This document shows positions 59,882-64,000 of a DNA stretch of 64,000 bases, piece by piece. Each line of letters opens with the position of its first letter. Positions within the stretch are counted from its first letter, which is position 1. Location: positions 1 to 64,000 of the forward strand of contig NZ_SJXH01000010.1 in the NCBI RefSeq assembly GCF_004336635.1, in the 5' to 3' direction. Both the position numbers and the translations under genes were made by a program. Origin of the DNA: Acinetobacter sp. ANC 4862. Its GTDB lineage: Bacteria; Pseudomonadota; Gammaproteobacteria; Pseudomonadales; Moraxellaceae. The notes beneath the pieces are model-generated. The model was not told the origin of the DNA and made no database searches. It saw only the letters and a list, made by a program, of their open reading frames with translations.

Positions 59882-61248
59882 ATATTTTAAATGGTAATGA
59901 AGCTTTTGCAGCAATGATGGCAGGTCGAAATATTCTGTGCCGTGCCGTTGGTGAATTAATTGAGTTTGATGATCTGGACCGTTTTCCTGCAACTATCTTT
60001 GCAACACCTGGCCATGAGTTCTGCATCAAGGTTGAAACTATTGAAGTAGCTGGTATTACGTTTACCAAGCCTTTAACACTTGATGATGTTAAAGAGGATA
60101 TGGAAATCTTCTTAGTTTACCCTGATCATGTTGCGCACACTAAATACACCACATTGTGTAAAAAGTATTATGAGTGTGTGCGTAATGGTTTCGCCCAGGC
60201 GGATCAGGAAAATGCTGAATTGCAGCTACAAGCAATTGGTAAACTTTTTGGTCGGACTATTGCTTACCCTTTGACGATAGAAAGCCATATCAAAATTAAA
60301 AAGAAACGCTCAACTAAAACTAAGAATGATGCAGATCAGGCAAGTACACCATCTGATCCTGATACTGCTACCTCAAATGTTGTTGAAGAAAAGACATTTG
60401 AAAGTCAGCCAGATATTCAGATTACTGAACAAGGCCCTATTACTGCAGTAGAGGAAAGTTTGACAGAAGAATTTGTCGAAACCGATGCAGTGAAATTGGT
60501 CGATAAGTTCACAGCTCAACTCAATGAAGCTGAAACCGTAGATGCTGTCATGCAGATCCGTTATCAATTAAGTGCAAATGGACATATGGTTCGTGGACAA
60601 ATCATTGAGCTGAACAAGCTGGGTGAAAAACGTATTGAAGCTTTAAATGTAAGTCAGGTAGTTGAAGTAGTGCCTACTGATCCAGACCCTGTTCAATTAT
60701 CACAAACAGTTAAAAGTGAATACATGTTGGCCCTTACTGGAGCAACTCAACTAGAGGCTATTACTATCTTGGAAAACGAGATCAATAAAGATTCTCGCTT
60801 ATTAGATAACCAAAGAGGGATTCTGAATACATACATTCAAACTCGTCGCAGAGTGATTAATGAGGCATCTAAATCTACGGAAAAAACAGTTCAAGTGAAT
60901 GAAGATATTGTTCACCAGGAATTACTGGCTGATCTGCTTGATCGAGTGGCTAAAGCTGCTTCACCTGCAGAAGCGAATGCTCAAATCAAATATACAAAGT
61001 CTTGGACTCCGGAGCAACGTACACCACTCATAAGTGCAATCAATAAACGTTTGGTAGAACTCAATCCTCCAATTGCTCAACCATCACTTATGGTACGTAT
61101 TCAAAGAGCTGAAAACCTTACTGAATTGGATGCCTTAGAAATTGATGTGTCGGCATGTGATGAAGAGATTCAACCACGATTAATGGAACTGGTTAACAAG
61201 CGTCGACTTGAGTTGGATCCGTTCAATATCGCACTTGAGGGATCTTAA
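59878..61248 (+). CDS. Hypothetical protein with four helical repeats
   Basis: 456 residues. Residues 1-140 are compact and beta-rich. After a Lys/Asp/Thr linker, four repeats of about 45-75 residues follow the pattern x-x-LxxAxxLxAxxxxE...(A/L)xxLxxxxxxRRxxxL (e.g. FTAQLNEAETVDAVMQIRYQ; LTGATQLEAITILENE; LLDRVAKAASPAEANAQI; IQRAENLTELDALEID). It might be a scaffold. No family recognised. Coupled to its neighbours at both ends. Confidence 0.55.
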   Translation: MNILNGNEAFAAMMAGRNILCRAVGELIEFDDLDRFPATIFATPGHEFCIKVETIEVAGITFTKPLTLDDVKEDMEIFLVYPDHVAHTKYTTLCKKYYECVRNGFAQADQENAELQLQAIGKLFGRTIAYPLTIESHIKIKKKRSTKTKNDADQASTPSDPDTATSNVVEEKTFESQPDIQITEQGPITAVEESLTEEFVETDAVKLVDKFTAQLNEAETVDAVMQIRYQLSANGHMVRGQIIELNKLGEKRIEALNVSQVVEVVPTDPDPVQLSQTVKSEYMLALTGATQLEAITILENEINKDSRLLDNQRGILNTYIQTRRRVINEASKSTEKTVQVNEDIVHQELLADLLDRVAKAASPAEANAQIKYTKSWTPEQRTPLISAINKRLVELNPPIAQPSLMVRIQRAENLTELDALEIDVSACDEEIQPRLMELVNKRRLELDPFNIALEGS

Positions 61249-61391
61249 TGAATTTTAACTACTCCACTATCACCCGAACACTCACAGTGTTCGGGGCGAA
61301 GATGACCCATATATTTAGCAATGTAGGCATTGGTGAAATTGAAGATCTAATCACTGATGCAAAGTTTAAAGAAGCGACTTGGAGAGCGTGA
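61248..61391 (+). CDS. Small early protein, 47 aa
   Basis: 47 residues, coupled to both neighbours by TAATG (61246-61250) and TGATG (61389-61393). The sequence (MNFNYSTITRTLTVFGAKMT, then IFSNVGIGEIEDLITD) is not of a known family. Missed by usual length thresholds. Confidence 0.55.
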   Translation: MNFNYSTITRTLTVFGAKMTHIFSNVGIGEIEDLITDAKFKEATWRA

Positions 61392-61843
61392 TGGATATTC
61401 AAAAAGAAGCTTTCGAATCAAATTTTAAGAAAACTGAAATTTATCGACGTGAATGCGCCATTCGCGGGAAAGACATTCTGGAATTTAGTAAAACAATGGG
61501 CGGTTATTTCAACATTGTGGCTAATGACGCTTGGAATATGTGGCAAGCAGCCAAAGCTCAAGCGGTGCTGGAAGGGTTTGTAGAGAAAACTGAATCCAAT
61601 ACCCACCACTACTTCAAGTTAAAAGATTGGGATGAGTGGACCTGTATTGATGGAATAAAAGATGCCATTACCAGTGACAATGACATTAATGCCATTGTTG
61701 AGATTGATTGCCTTGAAGTTATTGAAATAAGTAACAAGCCTTGCTTTGCATTGCTAGCCTTTGGAAAACGTCATGGTACAGAAGTTAAGTTTTTTGATAC
61801 CAAAGAAGAAGCAATCGAAGCACAGGAGCCAGCCAATGACTGA
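61391..61843 (+). CDS. Hypothetical early protein, 150 aa
   Basis: 150 residues from ATG 61391; a TTG upstream is rejected because this ATG overlaps the previous stop. RECAIRGKDILEFSKTMGGY and WNMWQAAKAQAVLEGFV resemble phage proteins in which a C-terminal Ala/Trp helix (NxAWNxWxAA) is conserved. Function unknown. Overlaps the next gene by 8 bases. Confidence 0.55.
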   Translation: MDIQKEAFESNFKKTEIYRRECAIRGKDILEFSKTMGGYFNIVANDAWNMWQAAKAQAVLEGFVEKTESNTHHYFKLKDWDEWTCIDGIKDAITSDNDINAIVEIDCLEVIEISNKPCFALLAFGKRHGTEVKFFDTKEEAIEAQEPAND

Positions 61844-62039
61844 AATACTCGAAATAGCAAAAGACTTTGCTGATGAGCTTGCTCCTTTTGTGATCTGTAA
61901 AACTGGCACAGTTAAAACGCTTACTGCTGAACAGGTATCGGCTATTTATCACATTGCTGTTGATTACTGGATGCGTAACGAGGAAGCAAGTGTTGATGTG
62001 AAGTTACCTTTTGAAGTGAGTTTGGGAGCGAAGTTATGA
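61836..62039 (+). CDS. Hypothetical early protein, 67 aa
   Basis: 67 residues from ATG 61836, where a CAGGAG box lies 8 bases upstream; the longer frame overlapping the previous gene by more than 80 bases is rejected. Helical and acidic N-terminus. Overlaps the next gene by four bases. Confidence 0.5.
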   Translation: MTEILEIAKDFADELAPFVICKTGTVKTLTAEQVSAIYHIAVDYWMRNEEASVDVKLPFEVSLGAKL

Positions 62040-62275
62040 TTGAGAGACCTGTTGTAAAAATTGGCGACACAATCAAGGCTCAATTTGAAAACTTTTTAGG
62101 TCAAGTAATTGTGGTGACTGGGGTTGTTCGACGTATTGATGGCCCAAACACAATTGCTGGTAATGATCTGGTTGACAGTGTTCCATTTTTTGTAAGTCTT
62201 GATGAGATTTTAGAAATTAATCACAAATCGATTTTATCGGGTTCGGTTATGAATAGTTTGAAGGAGGTGTCTTAA
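62036..62275 (+). CDS. Hypothetical early protein, 79 aa
   Basis: 79 residues, beta-rich (VKIGDTIKAQFENFLGQVIV, VVRRIDGPNTIAG), similar to an SH3-like or OB-like small domain. Unknown family. The stop overlaps the AlpA-like start by one base (TAATG). Confidence 0.5.
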   Translation: MIERPVVKIGDTIKAQFENFLGQVIVVTGVVRRIDGPNTIAGNDLVDSVPFFVSLDEILEINHKSILSGSVMNSLKEVS

Positions 62276-62496
62276 TGGGATTATATATTTCGACTCCTGA
62301 GTTGTTGGAGCGGTACAGTATTTCCAAGGGTACTTTGATTAACTGGCGTAGTAGAAAGGATTTTCCTCAGCCTTTAATCAAAGCACACGGCAAATCAAGC
62401 AGTCGCTACGGAATCAAAGCTGTAGCATTATGGGAAGAGAGAAATGGATTGCTTGAGTCGCTTGATATACAGCCTTTAATGTCAAATCGCTCATAA
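62275..62496 (+). CDS. AlpA/excisionase-like HTH protein
   Basis: 73 residues. STPELLERYSISKGTLINWR and SRKDFPQPLIKAHG form a winged-helix/AlpA-MerR type HTH as in phage excisionases. Last gene of the rightward early operon; it overlaps the convergent integrase by 91 bases. Likely directs excision with the integrase, or represses it. Confidence 0.75.
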   Translation: MGLYISTPELLERYSISKGTLINWRSRKDFPQPLIKAHGKSSSRYGIKAVALWEERNGLLESLDIQPLMSNRS

Positions 62497-63707
62497 TTAT
62501 CCAGTATAGCGCAAAGCTTATAAAACCACTTTTCATAAGCTTGCGCCTGATCACTTAAATATTCATGCAAGTCATAAGTTCCCCATACCGCAGGTAATCC
62601 ATGCCCAAGCATAATTTCACAAATATGCGGTGGTGCAAGTTCTGAAATATGTGTTCGCATTGTTCTACGTAAATCGTGGGTTGACCACTGATCAATCTCA
62701 ACATCAAATATCTTTTTAATGCTATTCCCGACATACATTGGAATTGTGGTCTGAAATCCCTTCTCTAGCCTGGTGTATTTCTTTCCTTTTAAATTAGGGA
62801 AAGCATATTCACAACTGTCTGGCGATAATGAAAATACATACTTTAAAAATGGCACAATTTGAGGAATGATGGGGCGAATAATTGGCTTGTGTGTTCTATC
62901 CCCCATCTTGTGATTTTCAGGTGGTATATACCAAATATTTTCCTGAAAGTCGAAGTCTGATTTTTTGGCTAATCGCAATTCTGAAACACGGCATCCAAAA
63001 AATAGAAGCATGATAATTATGGCTTTGTTTTTTGGTGACATGGCGTTATTTCTAAGTGATGCATGAACCACCCAAAATACTTCTTGTTCTGATAGGTAAC
63101 GTGAGCGCTTTACCTTCTTAACATTTAGATCGGCAGCTTTCAAATGTTGGATAGGTTGATTATTCAGCTTGCCGTGAATACATCCCCACCGCATAATCAA
63201 TTTTAAGTTACCTAGAATTTTTACTGCTACTGTCCTTGCATTTGTTACGATTGTGAATAACAACTCTGACCATTCTTGCAGAGATATATCATCACAAATA
63301 CGTTTTCCGACACGTGGGTAAACATGGATTTCAAAGGCTCGGTAATCGTCCTTACATGCCACCTTATTGATACCAATCGTGTTAAACCAGGTATCACAAA
63401 TCTCCTTTACAGTCGGCTGCTTTGCATAGTCATCTTCACGCTTAAGCTTTAACTGAAGTGGGTCCTTTCCTTGATCTAATTCGATTTTGTATTTCTGCAC
63501 CAATATTCTGGCATCTTTTAAACTCATTAACGGATATGTACCAACATCTATGCGTTTGGCTTTTCCATTAAAGCGATACCGGTACTGAAATACCATTTTC
63601 CCCTTTGGTGATATGCGAACAGACAAGGCATCACGATCAGTCACCACTTCAACTTTATCGCGTACTTTACCGTTATTTGATTTCAACCATGAATCACTTA
63701 AAGACAT
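62406..63707 (-). CDS. int: Tyrosine integrase
   Basis: 433 residues from ATG 63707 (upstream in-frame extension of about 77 codons lacks a ribosome-binding site and is unlike a protein). An N-terminal DUF4102-like arm-binding domain (KVEVVTDRDALSVRISPKGK, YPLMSLKDARILVQKY), a core-binding domain, and a catalytic domain with Arg240 (GCRVSELR), His344 and Arg347 (STHDLRRT), His369 (MLGHGL) and Tyr378 (GTYDL). Integrates at the start of the HAD gene. Convergent to the excisionase-like gene. Confidence 0.93.
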   Translation of the reverse strand: MSLSDSWLKSNNGKVRDKVEVVTDRDALSVRISPKGKMVFQYRYRFNGKAKRIDVGTYPLMSLKDARILVQKYKIELDQGKDPLQLKLKREDDYAKQPTVKEICDTWFNTIGINKVACKDDYRAFEIHVYPRVGKRICDDISLQEWSELLFTIVTNARTVAVKILGNLKLIMRWGCIHGKLNNQPIQHLKAADLNVKKVKRSRYLSEQEVFWVVHASLRNNAMSPKNKAIIIMLLFFGCRVSELRLAKKSDFDFQENIWYIPPENHKMGDRTHKPIIRPIIPQIVPFLKYVFSLSPDSCEYAFPNLKGKKYTRLEKGFQTTIPMYVGNSIKKIFDVEIDQWSTHDLRRTMRTHISELAPPHICEIMLGHGLPAVWGTYDLHEYLSDQAQAYEKWFYKLCAILDNYERFDIKGCISSDSSNPFLSSHNATALIP

Positions 63708-63761
63708 GCTACGTATCATCCAATGCGCTATAATTTTCACATTCATGTACAAGACAAAAAT

Positions 63762-63780
63762 ATGTACACAGATTTGTACA
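63762..63780 (+). repeat. Putative integrase arm site, right
   Basis: ATGTACACAGATTTGTACA, one base different from 15816-15834 and in the same orientation. It lies just upstream of the integrase gene, as arm sites do. Confidence 0.55.
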
Positions 63781-63806
63781 TAATTTTTCTTGAAACGTAA
63801 ACAAAT

Positions 63807-63908
63807 TTGTTGAACTTTGAAAATATTTAAAAAGCATTGATGAGTGCAAAAAATGAATATTTTCAGTGATTGTATGGTTTTTCTATGCGCCTTGTTGAAC
63901 TTTGAAAA
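63807..63908 (+). repeat. 17-bp direct repeat near attR
   Basis: TTGTTGAACTTTGAAAA occurs at 63807-63823 and 63892-63908, 85 bases apart. The right copy is just before the ribosome-binding site of the HAD gene. A related ACTTTGAAAA sits at 15834-15843. These may be additional arm or accessory-protein sites. Confidence 0.5.
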
Positions 63909-63925
63909 ACATTGGAGATTATTGA

Positions 63926-64000
63926 ATGGAAAGACCAATTATTATTTTTGATATGGATGGCACGCTCCTTGACCTTGCTTATGATGATTTCATCTGGAAT
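63926..64000 (+). CDS. yrfG: HAD hydrolase (YrfG-type nucleotidase) with phage-supplied start, partial
   Basis: ATG 63926 with GGAG eight bases upstream opens MERPIIIFDMD, then the chromosomal remainder GTLLDLAYDDFIWN runs off the window. The catalytic DMDGT is rebuilt across the core. Family: HAD phosphatase of the GMP/IMP nucleotidase (YrfG) type, judged by DMDGTLLDLAYDDFIW. The first 11 codons and the ribosome-binding site come from the phage side; the gene may stay functional, but its promoter has changed. Confidence 0.75.
   Translation, partial: MERPIIIFDMDGTLLDLAYDDFIWN
63944..63958 (+). other. attR core
   Basis: ATTTTTGATATGGAT, identical to 15736-15750. Here the flanking DNA to the left is phage DNA and to the right is chromosomal. 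Confidence 0.85.

Larger units (their letters stand above)
15736..63958. mobile_element. Complete temperate prophage, lambdoid layout with Mu-like head genes
   Basis: About 48.2 kb bounded by a 15-base identical core within a longer imperfect repeat. It holds integrase, excisionase-like gene, repressor and Cro, replication, recombination, terminase, head, tail and lysis modules, all open and without transposons or evident frameshifts. Late genes run leftwards from about 45.5 kb to 17 kb. A tyrosine integrase and lambda-like control genes are combined with Mu-type packaging and head genes and a siphovirus-type tail. It may be inducible, judging only by gene integrity. Confidence 0.93.

Noticed and set aside
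63708..63938. N-terminal extension of the integrase by about 77 codons
   Set aside because: The added residues do not look like a protein and would span the arm sites and reach almost to the core. ATG 63707 gives the usual length.

Overview
The window looks like an Acinetobacter chromosome (AT-rich, Acinetobacter-type versions of fba, pgk, rpsT, rraA and cysQ) carrying one apparently complete temperate prophage of about 48.2 kb (about 15736-63958). The assignment rests on recognising protein families, not on a database search.

Host part (1-15705): a small zinc-ribbon protein, an EamA permease, class II aldolase (fba), a small lipoprotein, phosphoglycerate kinase (pgk), a DUF2237 gene followed by maf and a RoxA/YcfD-type ribosomal oxygenase, a 7TMR-DISM histidine kinase with its LuxR-type regulator, a tandem thioredoxin-fold (GST_N) protein, rraA, an atypical SDR, rpsT, a META-domain lipoprotein, a histidine phosphatase and cysQ. 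Divergent from cysQ are the first 15 codons of a HAD hydrolase (YrfG type), cut at the catalytic DMD motif. The rest of that gene resumes at the window's right end behind a phage-supplied start.

Prophage. Left end: a NinX-like gene, a 19-codon peptide gene before a strong terminator, and a membrane protein. Then, read leftwards on the minus strand from the immunity region: cro (52061), a replication block (O-like initiator with a six-iteron origin inside the gene, DnaC-like loader), small early genes, two related PD-(D/E)XK nucleases, a candidate late regulator, a structured gene-poor stretch of about 850 nt (46195-47040), terminase, Mu-like head genes (gp29 portal, gpF, protease/scaffold, gp36, gpG) with lambda-like capsid and decoration proteins, a non-contractile tail with a 1,179-residue tape measure, and a lysis cassette with a holin-lysozyme fusion. 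Non-structural inserts lie inside the tail operon: an AntA/AntB antirepressor with a structured leader, a DUF2158 gene and three exported proteins.

Rightwards from the immunity region: a CI-type S24 repressor, two small genes, an ATPase-TOPRIM (OLD/PARIS-like) nuclease overlapping a Dam-type methylase, a lipoprotein and a tiny hydrophobic peptide. A second repressor-operator cluster (57091-57160) precedes the Sak4-like recombination operon, which ends in an AlpA/excisionase-like gene overlapping the convergent tyrosine integrase. Sixteen-base operators of the form GTTTMC-N4-RTAAAC occur at both clusters, so one repressor probably controls both early operons.

Best candidates for undescribed biology: the structured RNA-like region upstream of the terminase, the ATPase-TOPRIM plus Dam pair, the structured leader of the antirepressor, and two tiny peptide genes (16499-16558, 56951-57028).
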